The notes beneath the pieces were generated by a model. The model was not told the DNA's origin. It made no database searches and saw nothing but the letters and a program-made list of their open reading frames with translations. From assembly GCF_029167625.1 (NCBI RefSeq), contig NZ_CP119145.1:4588001-4652000 (forward strand): a DNA stretch of 64,000 nt, written 5' to 3'. This document shows, in pieces, positions 26,329 to 34,521 of this stretch (position 1 is the first letter of the stretch; the number at the start of each line of letters is the position of its first letter). This stretch comes from Streptomyces sp. AM 4-1-1. GTDB lineage: Bacteria; Actinomycetota; Actinomycetes; Streptomycetales; Streptomycetaceae. A program made the position numbers and the translations under genes.

Positions 26329-27669
26329 TCAGGTTCCCCGCCCGTCCGGGCCGCGTCCCGGCTCCCGGCCGGCGTCCGGGCCGCCCTGGCGCGGCAGGCC
26401 GAGCGCCGTCGCGGCGTCCGCGTCGCAGAACTCCCGTACCGCACTGGTCCGCGCCACCACCCGCCCCCGGTGCACCACGATCCTGCTGTACGCGAGCGAC
26501 AGCGCGCCCGAGATCCGTTCCCCGCGCACCGCCAGCAACTCGGCCGGGAATCCCGCCTCCAGCCGCAGCTCCGGCAGCCCCATCACCTCCCTGGCGACCG
26601 AGGACACCGCGTCGTACGCGTGCTCGGCCCGCATCCCGCTCTGGGAGGCCAGCAGATAGGCCGCTTCCAGGGGATCTCCGCGCCCCACCGGATTGGTGAC
26701 GTCCCGTAGCGCGCCGCTGCCCGCAGCCACCCGTACCCCCGCCGCCCGCAGCAGGCGTACCGGTGCCACGCCCCGGCGCTCCGCCCCGTGGCAGCCGCCC
26801 TGCGGCAGACAGACCACCGACACATCGGTGGCCGCGAGCTGGTCGGCCGCCAGCGCCGCCGCCTCCTGGGAGAGGTGGGAGAGCCCCGCGCAGGGGCCGA
26901 CGGACACGGCGGGGCGCAGTCCGTCCGACATCGCGGCGAGCCGGGCGAGCCTCGCCGGATCGTCCCCGTCCGTGTGCAGATCGACCGGGCAGCCGTGCTC
27001 CGCCGCGACCGTGAGGACGGTCTCCACGTACCCGTCGGGGTCGGGGTCGAGGTCCGGGCAGCCGCCCACCGCGCCCGCCCCCATCCGTACCGCGTCCCGC
27101 AGCATCGCCAGACCGTCCGCCCCCGCCACCCCGGTGAGCAGCCGGGGCACGGCGACGGCGGTCAGATCGACCAGTCCGCGCAACGACCGCCGCGCCTGGA
27201 GAACCGCCTCCAGCACCGACAGGCCCTGGACGTCCCCGATCCGCACGTGCGAGCGCAGCGCGGTGGCGCCGTGGCCCAGCTGGAGGAGGGCGGCCTCGGT
27301 GGCGCGGCGCTGGACGTCCTCGGGGCGGTTCGGGACGGGAAGTGGCCCGGCCGGGCCCATGTCGTCCGCCCCGGTGCGGCCCGGTTCCGTACCGGCCGGT
27401 ACGGAACCGTCCGGCCGGGCACCGTCCGCCGTCAGCGCCGTGTCGCTGTGGGCGTGCGGTTCGGCGGGGGCGGGCAGCAGCAGGTGGCCGCGCAGATCGA
27501 GCAGGTCGGTCCCGGCCCGCACCCCGGACAGGCTGCCCGGGGTGCCGACGGCCTCGATGCGGCCGTCCCCCAGCCGTACGTCCACGATCCGCCCGTCGGC
27601 CAGCCGGGCACCGCACAGCACCAGCGAGGGCCCGCCGTCCGGCTGTCGTGGCGGTCGGCTGTCGGGCAT
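26329..27669 (-). CDS. Amidohydrolase-superfamily protein (cytosine deaminase-like)
   Basis: 446 residues. The metal-dependent hydrolase fold shows PHAHSD (HxH motif) near residue 90, VDLHTDGDD for the third His region, and a C-terminal VAAGSGALRDVTNPVG where cytosine deaminases carry the catalytic Asp loop. The small N-terminal beta-sandwich (LVLCGARLADGRIVDVRLGD) matches the cytosine deaminase/N-acyl-amino-acid deacetylase group. Substrate is not deducible. ATG 27667-27669 is chosen over an in-frame ATG 51 codons upstream, which would add a low-complexity Arg/Pro leader. There is no obvious partner gene. Confidence 0.85.
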   Translation of the reverse strand: MPDSRPPRQPDGGPSLVLCGARLADGRIVDVRLGDGRIEAVGTPGSLSGVRAGTDLLDLRGHLLLPAPAEPHAHSDTALTADGARPDGSVPAGTEPGRTGADDMGPAGPLPVPNRPEDVQRRATEAALLQLGHGATALRSHVRIGDVQGLSVLEAVLQARRSLRGLVDLTAVAVPRLLTGVAGADGLAMLRDAVRMGAGAVGGCPDLDPDPDGYVETVLTVAAEHGCPVDLHTDGDDPARLARLAAMSDGLRPAVSVGPCAGLSHLSQEAAALAADQLAATDVSVVCLPQGGCHGAERRGVAPVRLLRAAGVRVAAGSGALRDVTNPVGRGDPLEAAYLLASQSGMRAEHAYDAVSSVAREVMGLPELRLEAGFPAELLAVRGERISGALSLAYSRIVVHRGRVVARTSAVREFCDADAATALGLPRQGGPDAGREPGRGPDGRGT

Positions 27670-28010
27670 CGCGCTCCTGAGGGGGCCGAAGTCACATGAG
27701 ATGCGTCGGGCCGACCCTAGGGGCCGCCGCGGTCCGCTCCGAGGAAGAGCGGAGGACGGGGCGAATAGTCGTACCGGTGCGCCCTCAGGTGGCGTACGGG
27801 GCGGGTGTGACGGGCTCCGCACCCGCCCGCCCGGTGGGGCGCCGGTCCGGGCGCCGAGCGCCGGTCAAGGAGGGGCGGACGAACCGCCCGAGGAGGTGCG
27901 CCGGGAGTGCGTCAGGGAGCGACAAACGCTGATCAAGGGCCTGACGGGCGTGCTGTCCCGGGGGACGTGCCGGAGCGATCACGGACGTGGCGGGGGCGGG
28001 CGAAACGGAT
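27670..28010. other. Gene-poor stretch before the tRNA-Thr promoter
   Basis: No open frame here has a convincing start, composition and homology together. The stretch is GC-rich with several short inverted repeats (for example GTCCGGGCGCC area near 27846) and is left unassigned. Confidence 0.5.
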
Positions 28011-28040
28011 TTGGGCGATCGGCGATCGACCGTGTAATGT
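28011..28040 (+). promoter_or_regulatory. Promoter for tRNA-Thr/tRNA-Met/rpmG
   Basis: TTGGGC (28011-28016) and TAATGT (28035-28040) are spaced by 18 bases, putting the start point about 5 bases before the tRNA-Thr gene. The tRNA-Thr, tRNA-Met and rpmG genes that follow have no internal terminator that I can see. Confidence 0.55.
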
Positions 28041-28051
28041 CTTCATCGCTC

Positions 28052-28124
28052 GCCCCAATAGCTCAGTCGGTAGAGCGTCTCCATGGTAAGGAGAAGGTCT
28101 ACGGTTCGATTCCGTATTGGGGCT
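28052..28124 (+). tRNA. tRNA-Thr (GGT)
   Basis: A 73-nt cloverleaf. Acceptor GCCCCAA pairs with TTGGGGC, D arm GCTC...GAGC, anticodon loop ATGGTAA (anticodon GGT), T loop TTCGATT, discriminator T. CCA is not encoded. It is followed 46 bases later by tRNA-Met and then rpmG. Confidence 0.96.
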
Positions 28125-28170
28125 CTGGTGAAGGGAACCCTCGTCCTCGGGCGAGGGGACCTGACATCAA

Positions 28171-28243
28171 AGCGGTGTAGCTCAGTCGGTAGAGCAAGCG
28201 GCTCATAATCGCTGTGTCACCGGTTCAAGTCCGGTCACCGCTA
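28171..28243 (+). tRNA. tRNA-Met (CAT), elongator
   Basis: A 73-nt cloverleaf with acceptor AGCGGTG paired to CACCGCT, anticodon loop CTCATAA (anticodon CAT) and T loop TTCAAGT. The A1-T72 pair and the lack of the three G-C pairs in the anticodon stem argue against an initiator tRNA. An isoleucine tRNA with lysidine-modified CAT cannot be fully excluded from sequence alone. Confidence 0.92.
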
Positions 28244-28332
28244 CTCACGGTAGCCGATTGCGGGGTCGGTCCTTCGATCGGCTACTCTTTTTTTGCGTTC
28301 ATCCGTCCACCGTCCGTCCAAGGAGCACTCAC

Positions 28333-28497
28333 GTGGCTGCCACCGACGTCCGCCCGAAGATCACGCTGGCCTGCGTGGAGTGCAAGGAGCGGAACTACAT
28401 CACCAAGAAGAACCGGCGTAACAACCCGGACCGTCTTGAGATGAAGAAGCACTGCCCGCGCTGCAACTCGCACACGGCGCACCGCGAAACACGCTGA
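28333..28497 (+). CDS. rpmG: 50S ribosomal protein L33 (zinc-ribbon form)
   Basis: 54 residues from GTG 28333 with AAGGAGC upstream. Both CXXC pairs are present (CVEC near residue 14 and CPRC near 43), so this is the zinc-binding C+ paralogue rather than the zinc-free form that Streptomyces also encodes and expresses under zinc starvation. Being downstream of two tRNA genes fits a housekeeping role. The gene is followed by a strong terminator at 28509. Confidence 0.95.
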
Positions 28498-28508
28498 AAC
28501 AGGCTCGT

Positions 28509-28543
28509 ACACGAGGCCGTCCCCACTGGGGGCGGCCTCGTGT
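28509..28543 (+). terminator. Intrinsic terminator after rpmG
   Basis: ACACGAGGCCGTCCCC (28509-28524) pairs over 16 bp with GGGGGCGGCCTCGTGT (28528-28543), one T-G wobble, loop ACT. The following sequence CGTTGTACC has only a weak T tract. Confidence 0.75.
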
Positions 28544-28576
28544 CGTTGTACCACTGGCCCATCGGCCCATTTGTTG

Positions 28577-28601
28577 TTGATCAGGTTCGTTTTTGATCAG
28601 G
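28577..28601. repeat. Direct repeat TTGATCAGG, period 16
   Basis: TTGATCAGG occurs at 28577-28585 and 28593-28601; each copy contains the palindrome TGATCA. The second copy runs into the AGGAGGT ribosome-binding site of the next gene. It could be an operator or a chance duplication. Confidence 0.35.
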
Positions 28602-28614
28602 AGGTAGCGAGCTC

Positions 28615-29067
28615 ATGGCGCTCGACCAGTCCTTCGTGGGGCGGACCTATCCGCCCACCTCGCCGTACGAGGTCGGCCGGGAGAAGATCCGCGAGTTCGC
28701 CGAATCCGTGGGCGACACCAATCCCGCCTATCTGGAGCGGGAAGCAGCCGAGGCGCTCGGGTACCCCGATGTGATCGCGCCGCCCACCTTTGTCTTCTCG
28801 ATCACCTTCAAGGCCGCCGGGCAGGTCGTCCAGGACCCGCAGCTCGGTCTGGACTACAGCCGGGTGGTGCACGGCGACCAGAAGTTCGCCTACGCCCGGC
28901 CGGTCAGGGCGGGCGACCGGCTGACGGTCACCTCGACCATCGAGACCATCAAGTCCCTGGCGGGCAACGACATCCTGGACATCCGTGGCGAGGTCCACGA
29001 CGAAGCGGGCGAACATGTCGTGACCGCGTGGACGAAGCTGGTGGCGCGCGCCGCCGAGGAGGCGTGA
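28615..29067 (+). CDS. MaoC-like (3R)-hydroxyacyl-ACP dehydratase subunit, FAS1-type hot-dog domain
   Basis: 150 residues, single hot-dog domain of the FAS1_DH/HadA type (GRTYPPTSPYEVGREKIREFA at the start, DVIAPPTFVFSITF, then HGDQKFAYARPVRAGD). It resembles the mycobacterial HadA/HadC structural subunit, which lacks the catalytic Asp-His pair itself. Strong AGGAGGT site upstream of ATG 28615. The next gene starts inside its stop codon and encodes the catalytic partner. Together they would dehydrate 3-hydroxyacyl thioesters in fatty-acid elongation or beta-oxidation. Confidence 0.87.
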   Translation: MALDQSFVGRTYPPTSPYEVGREKIREFAESVGDTNPAYLEREAAEALGYPDVIAPPTFVFSITFKAAGQVVQDPQLGLDYSRVVHGDQKFAYARPVRAGDRLTVTSTIETIKSLAGNDILDIRGEVHDEAGEHVVTAWTKLVARAAEEA

Positions 29068-29495
29068 TGACGGCGAAGATCGCTTACGAGTCGGTCGAGG
29101 TCGGTACGGAGCTGCCCGCCGGTTCCTTCCCGGTGACCCGCGCGACGCTCGTGAAGTACGCGGGCGCCTCCGGTGACTTCAACCCGATCCACTGGAACGA
29201 GCGGTTCGCCCGCGAGGTCGGACTGCCGGACGTGATCGCGCACGGCATGTTCACCATGGCCGAGGCGATCAGGGTGGTCACGGACTGGGTCGGCGACCCG
29301 GGAGCCGTCGTCGAGTACGGCGTCCGGTTCACCCGGCCCGTCGTGGTGCCCGACGACGACAAGGGCGCCCTGATCGAGGTCAGCGCCAAGGTCGCCGCCA
29401 AGCTGGAGGAGAACCGGGTCCGGGTGGACCTGACCGCCATGAGCGCCGACAAGAAGGTACTGGGCATGTCGCGCGCCGTCGTCAGGCTCGCCTGA
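29067..29495 (+). CDS. MaoC-family dehydratase, catalytic (HadB-like) subunit
   Basis: 142 residues. The catalytic hydratase motif is ASGDFNPIHWNERFA with Asp and His in the expected (R)-hydratase spacing, then GLPDVIAHGMFTM. The ATG shares one base with the previous stop (TGATG), so the two subunits are translationally coupled and probably form a heterodimer. The lone pairing beside murB is as I recall it in other Streptomyces; the precise acyl substrate is not deducible. Confidence 0.88.
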   Translation: MTAKIAYESVEVGTELPAGSFPVTRATLVKYAGASGDFNPIHWNERFAREVGLPDVIAHGMFTMAEAIRVVTDWVGDPGAVVEYGVRFTRPVVVPDDDKGALIEVSAKVAAKLEENRVRVDLTAMSADKKVLGMSRAVVRLA

Positions 29496-29588
29496 GCCGC
29501 GCCCGCTCCGTGGACGTGCCGGGCCGGGAGCGAGGCTTGCGGCCGGTGGCGGTTGATCGCCGCCCGTCCCGGTCACCCGGCCCGCCCG

Positions 29589-29631
29589 GTCCGTGGCCCC
29601 GCCCGAGCGGCGGGGCCACGGACCGTACTCT
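29589..29631 (+). promoter_or_regulatory. 15-bp inverted repeat and -10 box at murB
   Basis: GTCCGTGGCCCCGCC (29589-29603) is exactly complementary to GGCGGGGCCACGGAC (29609-29623) with a 5-base loop. Immediately after it TACTCT (29626-29631) could be a -10 hexamer, which would place the transcript start at the murB GTG (29638). The stem may end transcripts from the dehydratase genes or act as a repressor site over the murB promoter. Confidence 0.5.
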
Positions 29632-29637
29632 TGTTCC

Positions 29638-30693
29638 GTGCAGGAACTCCACGACGCCCCCCTCGCCCCTCTGACCACCTTCCGGCTCGGCGGTCCCGCC
29701 ACCCGTCTCCTCACGGCGACCACCGACGACGAGATCGTCGACGCCGTGCGGACGGCCGACGAGAGGGGCACCCCCCTCCTCGTCATCGGCGGCGGCAGCA
29801 ACCTGGTCATCGGCGACAAGGGCTTCGACGGCACCGCCCTGCGCATCGCGACCAAGGGCTTCGGGCTGTCCGGCACCACACTGGAGCTGGCCGCGGGCGA
29901 GGTCTGGACGGACGCCGTCGCGCGCACGGTCGACGCCGGCCTCGCGGGAGTCGAATGCCTCGCGGGGATTCCCGGTTCCGCCGGTGCCACCCCGATCCAG
30001 AACGTCGGGGCGTACGGACAGGAGGTGGCGTCCACCCTCACGGAGGTCGTCGCCTACGACCGGCACACCCGCGAAACGGTCACCCTCACGAACGCGGACT
30101 GCTCCTTCTCGTACCGGCACAGTCGCTTCAAGTCCGAACCCGACCGTTTCGTGGTGCTGCGTGTCCGCTTCGAGCTGGAGGACGCGGGCGGTCTCTCCGC
30201 ACCCCTGAAGTACGCCGAAACGGCCCGTGCCATGGGCGTCGAGCAGGGCGAACGCGTCCCCGCGTCGGCCGCCCGGGAAACCGTCCTCCGGCTCCGCGCG
30301 GGCAAGGGCATGGTGCTGGACCCGGCCGACCACGACACCTGGTCCGCCGGCTCCTTCTTCACCAACCCGGTCCTGACGGACTCGGAGTACGACACCTTCC
30401 TGGTCCGCGCCAGGCACCGTCTCGGCCCCGACGCGATGCCGCCCGCCTTTCCCGCGGGGGAGGGCCGCACCAAGACCTCGGCGGCCTGGCTCATCGACAG
30501 GGCGGGCTTCACCAAGGGGTACGGCGCGGGTCCGGCCCGCATCTCCACCAAGCACACCCTCGCCCTCACCAACCGGGGCGCGGCCACCACCGAGGATCTG
30601 CTGGCACTGGCCCGCGAGGTCGTCGCCGGGGTGCACGACGCGTTCGGCGTCACCCTCGTCAACGAACCGGTGACGGTCGGCGTCGGGCTCTGA
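29638..30693 (+). CDS. murB: UDP-N-acetylmuramate dehydrogenase
   Basis: 351 residues, FAD enzyme that reduces UDP-GlcNAc-enolpyruvate to UDP-MurNAc in peptidoglycan synthesis. FAD-binding features are VIGGGSNLVIGDKGFDG and GVECLAGIPGSAGATPIQNVGAYGQ read in separate blocks. The catalytic Ser is in SAGSFFTNPV and the conserved Arg in YRHSRFK. The start GTG 29638 lacks a Shine-Dalgarno sequence and follows a TACTCT -10 box by 6 bases, suggesting leaderless translation. An upstream in-frame ATG at 29593 lies inside the inverted repeat and is less likely. Confidence 0.93.
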   Translation: MQELHDAPLAPLTTFRLGGPATRLLTATTDDEIVDAVRTADERGTPLLVIGGGSNLVIGDKGFDGTALRIATKGFGLSGTTLELAAGEVWTDAVARTVDAGLAGVECLAGIPGSAGATPIQNVGAYGQEVASTLTEVVAYDRHTRETVTLTNADCSFSYRHSRFKSEPDRFVVLRVRFELEDAGGLSAPLKYAETARAMGVEQGERVPASAARETVLRLRAGKGMVLDPADHDTWSAGSFFTNPVLTDSEYDTFLVRARHRLGPDAMPPAFPAGEGRTKTSAAWLIDRAGFTKGYGAGPARISTKHTLALTNRGAATTEDLLALAREVVAGVHDAFGVTLVNEPVTVGVGL

Positions 30694-30739
30694 GGAGCTG
30701 TCCCGTCCGGATCACGCCGGGTCACCCCCGGATGGGGGC

Positions 30740-30815
30740 GGCACCGGCGACGTCGGTGCGCCACCCCCACGGCCCTCGGCACCGGCGACCTCAGCGCGCC
30801 ACTCCCACGGCCCGC
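30740..30815. repeat. 38-bp tandem duplication at the end of the SDR gene
   Basis: Two 38-bp units (30740-30777 and 30778-30815) share about 33 positions, beginning GGCACCGGCGAC. The second unit contains the last codons and stop of the minus-strand SDR gene; the first is the decayed copy outside it. It is consistent with slippage at the gene end. Confidence 0.6.
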
Positions 30816-31423
30816 CGCACCGCCGCCGGATCGTCGGCCAGCGCCAGCATCGCGTGCGCCACGTCCGCGCGCGAGATGGTCCGCCCGGCACGCGGATTGC
30901 CGCCGGTCACCTTCCGGTACACACCCGTCAGCGGCCCGTCCGTGAGCTTCGGCGGGCGCACCACCGTCCAGTCCGTTCCGCTGTCCGCCAGATCCGCCTC
31001 CATCCGGGCCAGATCGGCGTACACGTCCTTGAGGAAGAGACGGAGCAGTTTCCGCACCGCCCGGTCCAGCACCGGATCGCCGGCCGACCCTCCCAGCGGC
31101 GCGGCGCTCACCACCACCAGCCTGCGCACCTTCTCCGCCTCCATCGCGCCCAGCACCGTTCCGGTCAGCCGCTGGGCGACCCCGTGGTCCTTCCGGCTGC
31201 GGGCCCCCAGCCCGGACAGCACCGCTTCCCGCCCGGCGACCGCCTCCCGGACCGCGTCCGGATCGTCCAGCCGCTCCACCGCGTGCACCTTCACGGCGGA
31301 GAGCGGGACCGGCAGCCGCGCCGGATCACGGACCACTGCCGTCACCTCATGGCCCGAGGCCACCGCCTGACGCACGATCTCCTGGCCGATGCCGCCGGTC
31401 GCGCCGAAGACTGTGAGCCTCAT
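30791..31423 (-). CDS. NAD(P)-binding SDR-like protein (NmrA/atypical SDR)
   Basis: 210 residues starting MRLTVFGATGGIGQEIVRQA, the GxTGxxG motif of atypical SDR/NmrA-like proteins. VTAVVRDPARLPV contains the basic residue expected for NADPH. VRRLVVVSAAPLGG and DWTVVRPPKLTDGP complete the family pattern. It is divergent from the TetR-family gene, with a palindromic operator in the 96-base gap. That arrangement suggests the regulator controls this gene. Substrate is unknown. Confidence 0.85.
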   Translation of the reverse strand: MRLTVFGATGGIGQEIVRQAVASGHEVTAVVRDPARLPVPLSAVKVHAVERLDDPDAVREAVAGREAVLSGLGARSRKDHGVAQRLTGTVLGAMEAEKVRRLVVVSAAPLGGSAGDPVLDRAVRKLLRLFLKDVYADLARMEADLADSGTDWTVVRPPKLTDGPLTGVYRKVTGGNPRAGRTISRADVAHAMLALADDPAAVRRAVGVAR

Positions 31424-31451
31424 CGTGGGATCTCCTCAGGATCGTCAGGTG

Positions 31452-31477
31452 GGTGAGCGTTCACTCACCTCTAGGGT
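31452..31477. promoter_or_regulatory. TetR operator candidate in SDR/TetR divergent gap
   Basis: GGTGAGCGTTCACTCACC (31452-31469) is an imperfect palindrome with GTGAG/CTCAC half-sites. A further GGTGAG half-site begins at 31475, next to a TAGGGT hexamer (31472-31477) that could be the -10 box of the TetR gene. Placement over both divergent promoters fits autorepression plus control of the SDR gene. Confidence 0.6.
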
Positions 31478-31519
31478 GAGTGGATGATCGTCCACCCGTC
31501 AAGGAGCGTCGGAGCGCCC

Positions 31520-32131
31520 ATGCAGCAGCAGAGCCAGGAACGGCCGGCCCGGGTCCGCCTCATCGACGCGGCACATCGGCTGATGCTCACCATCGGACTG
31601 GCCCGCACCACCACGAAGGAGATAGCCAAGGCCGCCGGATGCTCGGAGGCGGCGCTCTACAAGCACTTCACGGGCAAGGAGGAACTGTTCGTCACCGTGC
31701 TCAAGGAGCGGCTGCCCAGGCTCAGCCCCCTCCTCGAACGGCTGGCGGACGATCCGGGCGGGGAGCGGACCGTCGAGCAGAACCTCACCGAGATCGCCCG
31801 CCAGGCCGCGCTCTTCTACGCGCAGAGCTTCCCGATCGCCGCCTCGCTCTACGCCGAACCCCGGCTCAAGAGCCGCCACGACGACGCCATGCGTGAACTC
31901 GGCACCGGGCCGCACCTGCCCATCCAGGGGCTCGCCGCCTACCTCCGGGCCGAGCGGACGGCGGGCCGCATCGGGCCGGACGCCGACCTCTACGCCGCCG
32001 CGTCACTGCTGCTGGGCGCCTGCGTCCAGCGCGCGTTCGCCTACGACGCCACCGCGACGGCCGGCCCTCCGCAGTCCCTCGACGAGTTCGCCGCGTCCCT
32101 GGCCCGCACGTTGCTGCGCGGGATCAGCTGA
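31520..32131 (+). CDS. TetR/AcrR-family transcriptional repressor
   Basis: 203 residues. The DNA-binding domain is at about 8-55: RLIDAAHRLMLTIGLARTTT, then EIAKAAGCSEAALYKHFTGKEEL, the standard helix-turn-helix. The ligand-binding domain is divergent. ATG 31520 is preceded by GGAG 5 bases away. An in-frame ATG at 31484 sits 6 bases after a TAGGGT -10 box and would give a leaderless 215-residue form. The stop codon region overlaps the convergent adenosine deaminase gene end by 8 bases. Confidence 0.88.
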   Translation: MQQQSQERPARVRLIDAAHRLMLTIGLARTTTKEIAKAAGCSEAALYKHFTGKEELFVTVLKERLPRLSPLLERLADDPGGERTVEQNLTEIARQAALFYAQSFPIAASLYAEPRLKSRHDDAMRELGTGPHLPIQGLAAYLRAERTAGRIGPDADLYAAASLLLGACVQRAFAYDATATAGPPQSLDEFAASLARTLLRGIS

Positions 32132-33170
32132 CGCCGGGAGCGGCGCCGGTACCGTGACCGCCGTCCAGCCACCCGTCGATCCCCGCCAGCATCGACGCCC
32201 GTGCGTCGGAGGGCGCCGCCGAGCCCCGTACGGACTGCCGCGCCAGCTCGGCCAGCTCCTCGTCCGTGAAGGCGTGGTGCTGCCGTACCAGCTCGTACTG
32301 CGCCGCCAGCCGTGAGCCGAACAGCAGCGGGTCGTCCGCGCCGAGTGCCATCGGCACCCCCGCGTCGAACAGTGTGCGCAGCGGCACGTCGGCGGGCTTC
32401 TCGTAGACCCCCAGCGCGACGTTGGAGGCCGGGCACACCTCGCAGGTCACCCCGCGCTCGGCCAGCCTGCGCAGCAGCCGGGGGTCCTCGGCGGCCCGCA
32501 CCCCGTGTCCGATCCGGGCCGCGTCGAGATCGTCGAGACAGTCCCGCACACTCGCTGGCCCCGCCAGCTCGCCGCCGTGCGGAGCCGCCAGGAGACCGCC
32601 CTCCCGGGCGATGGCGAAGGCCCGGTCGAAGTCACGGGCCATGCCCCGGCGCTCGTCGTTGGACAGTCCGAACCCGATGACGCCCCGGTCGGCGTACCGC
32701 ACCGCGAGCCGGGCCAGCGTCCGCGCGTCCAGCGGGTGCTTCATCCGGTTCGCCGCGATCACCACCCGCATCCCGAGCCCGGTCTCGCGCGACGCGCTGT
32801 CCACCGCGTCGAGGATGATCTCGATCGCCGGGATCAGACCGCCGAGCAGCGGGGCGTACGAGGTGGGGTCGACCTGGATCTCCAGCCACCGGGAGCCGTC
32901 CGCCACGTCCTCCTGAGCGGCCTCGCGCACCAGGCGTTGTATGTCCTCGGGAGAGCGCAGACAGGACCGTGCGATGTCGTAGAGCCGCTGGAAGCGGAAC
33001 CAGCCGCGCTCGTCCGTCGCACGCAGCTGGGGCGGCTCGCCGCCGGTCAGCGCGTCCGGCAGCCGCACCCCGTACTTGTCGGCGAGTTCGAGGAGGGTCG
33101 TGGGCCGCATCGACCCGGTGAAATGCAGGTGCAGGTGGGCCTTCGGCAACAGCCGTACATCGCGCTCCAT
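32124..33170 (-). CDS. add: Adenosine deaminase
   Basis: 348 residues. Zinc ligands are in KAHLHLHFTGS, APHGGELAG and the Asp of MALGADDPLLF; the catalytic Glu is in HGGE and RIGHGVR contains the conserved His. CEVCPASNVALGVY is the expected C-terminal block. It converts adenosine to inosine in purine salvage; some relatives prefer adenine or N6-modified bases, so the exact substrate is not settled. ATG 33168-33170 chosen because HLHLHFTGS then falls near residue 12 as in the family. Confidence 0.88.
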   Translation of the reverse strand: MERDVRLLPKAHLHLHFTGSMRPTTLLELADKYGVRLPDALTGGEPPQLRATDERGWFRFQRLYDIARSCLRSPEDIQRLVREAAQEDVADGSRWLEIQVDPTSYAPLLGGLIPAIEIILDAVDSASRETGLGMRVVIAANRMKHPLDARTLARLAVRYADRGVIGFGLSNDERRGMARDFDRAFAIAREGGLLAAPHGGELAGPASVRDCLDDLDAARIGHGVRAAEDPRLLRRLAERGVTCEVCPASNVALGVYEKPADVPLRTLFDAGVPMALGADDPLLFGSRLAAQYELVRQHHAFTDEELAELARQSVRGSAAPSDARASMLAGIDGWLDGGHGTGAAPGVS

Positions 33171-33237
33171 TCCAAGATCCTGCCGCACTCGCGCACCCTC
33201 GCGGTAGCCGGTTTCCCGATCGAGTCCGTCGTCGAAC

Positions 33238-33272
33238 AAAAAAGTGACCCCCGGCCGGGTCGCCGGGGGTCA
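33238..33272 (-). terminator. Intrinsic terminator of aspartate aminotransferase gene
   Basis: Read on the minus strand, TGACCCCCGGC (33262-33272) pairs perfectly over 11 bp with GCCGGGGGTCA (33245-33255) around a 6-base loop and is followed by six T (33238-33243). It is the cleanest canonical terminator in the window and separates aspC from the adenosine deaminase gene. Confidence 0.92.
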
Positions 33273-33294
33273 TCTCTTCCGTGTGAACAGCGGG

Positions 33295-34521
33295 TCAGTC
33301 GCGGGCCTCGCCCAGCAGCTTCTGGAGCCGCGAGACGCCCTCGGCCAGGTCCTCGTCGCCCAGCGCGTACGACAGCCGCAGATAGCCCGGCGTGCCGAAC
33401 GCCTCGCCCGGTACGACGGCCACCTCGGCCTCGTCCAGGATCAACGCGGCCAGCTCGACCGACGTGGCCGGGCGCCTGCCGCGGATCTCCTTGCCGAGCA
33501 GCGCCTTCACCGACGGGTACGCGTAGAACGCGCCCTCCGGCACAGGGCACAGCACGCCGTCGATCTCGTTGAGCATCCGCACGATGGTCCGGCGGCGGCG
33601 GTCGAAGGCGGTCCGCATCTCGGCGACCGCGTCGAGCGGGCCCGCCACCGCGGCCAGGGCGGCGATCTGCGCCACGTTGCTGACGTTGGACGTGGCGTGG
33701 GACTGGAGGTTCGTGGCGGCCTTCACGACGTCCTTCGGACCGATCAGCCAGCCCACCCGCCAGCCGGTCATCGCGTAGGTCTTGGCGACCCCGTTGACCA
33801 CGACGCACTTGTCGCGCAGCTCGGGGACGAGCGCGGGGAGCGAGGTGAACTTCGCGTCGCCGTAGACCAGGTGCTCGTAGATCTCGTCGGTCAGCACCCA
33901 CAGCCCGTGCTCGACGGCCCAGCGGCCGATCGCCTCGGCGTCGGCCTCGCTGTAGACGGCGCCGGTCGGGTTGGAGGGGGAGACGAACAGCACGACCTTC
34001 GTGCGCTCGGTGCGCGCGGCCTCCAACTGCTCGACCGAGACCCGGTAGCCGGTGGTCTCGTCGGCGACGACCTCGACGGGCACCCCGCCGGCCAGCCGGA
34101 TCGACTCCGGGTAGGTCGTCCAGTACGGGGCCGGGACGATGACCTCGTCGCCCGGGTCGAGGATCGCGGCGAACGCCTCGTAGATGGCCTGCTTGCCGCC
34201 GTTGGTCACCAGGACCTGGGAGGCGTCGATCTCGTAACCGGAGTCGCGCAGCGTCTTCTCTGCGATGGCGGCCTTGAGCTCGGGAAGCCCGCCTGCCGGG
34301 GTGTAGCGGTGGTACTTCGGGTCGCGGCAGGCATCGGCCGCGGCGTCGACGATGTAGCCGGGGGTCGGGAAGTCGGGCTCACCGGCGCCGAAGCCGATCA
34401 CCGGACGACCGGCGGCCTTGAGTGCCTTGGCCTTGGCGTCGACGGCGAGGGTCGCGGATTCGGAGATCGCACCGACGCGGGCGGAGACCCGGCGCTCGGA
34501 CGGAGAAGTTGCAGCGCTCAT
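33295..34521 (-). CDS. aspC: Aspartate aminotransferase (PLP, fold type I)
   Basis: 408 residues. The PLP lysine is in [15 protein letters not shown] and the signature [11 protein letters not shown] and [13 protein letters not shown] lie upstream; the substrate-carboxylate Arg is in [12 protein letters not shown]. The opening [13 protein letters not shown] is typical of the Ib subgroup, which makes aspartate/oxaloacetate from glutamate/2-oxoglutarate. ATG 34519-34521 chosen; another ATG three codons upstream (34530) is also possible and has GGGA upstream. It lies just left of the tRNA-Trp/secE block on the opposite strand. Confidence 0.92.
   Translation of the reverse strand: MSAATSPSERRVSARVGAISESATLAVDAKAKALKAAGRPVIGFGAGEPDFPTPGYIVDAAADACRDPKYHRYTPAGGLPELKAAIAEKTLRDSGYEIDASQVLVTNGGKQAIYEAFAAILDPGDEVIVPAPYWTTYPESIRLAGGVPVEVVADETTGYRVSVEQLEAARTERTKVVLFVSPSNPTGAVYSEADAEAIGRWAVEHGLWVLTDEIYEHLVYGDAKFTSLPALVPELRDKCVVVNGVAKTYAMTGWRVGWLIGPKDVVKAATNLQSHATSNVSNVAQIAALAAVAGPLDAVAEMRTAFDRRRRTIVRMLNEIDGVLCPVPEGAFYAYPSVKALLGKEIRGRRPATSVELAALILDEAEVAVVPGEAFGTPGYLRLSYALGDEDLAEGVSRLQKLLGEARD

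Noticed and set aside
28171..28243. Initiator tRNA-fMet
   Set aside because: An A1-T72 pair and no run of three G-C pairs in the anticodon stem; reads as an elongator.
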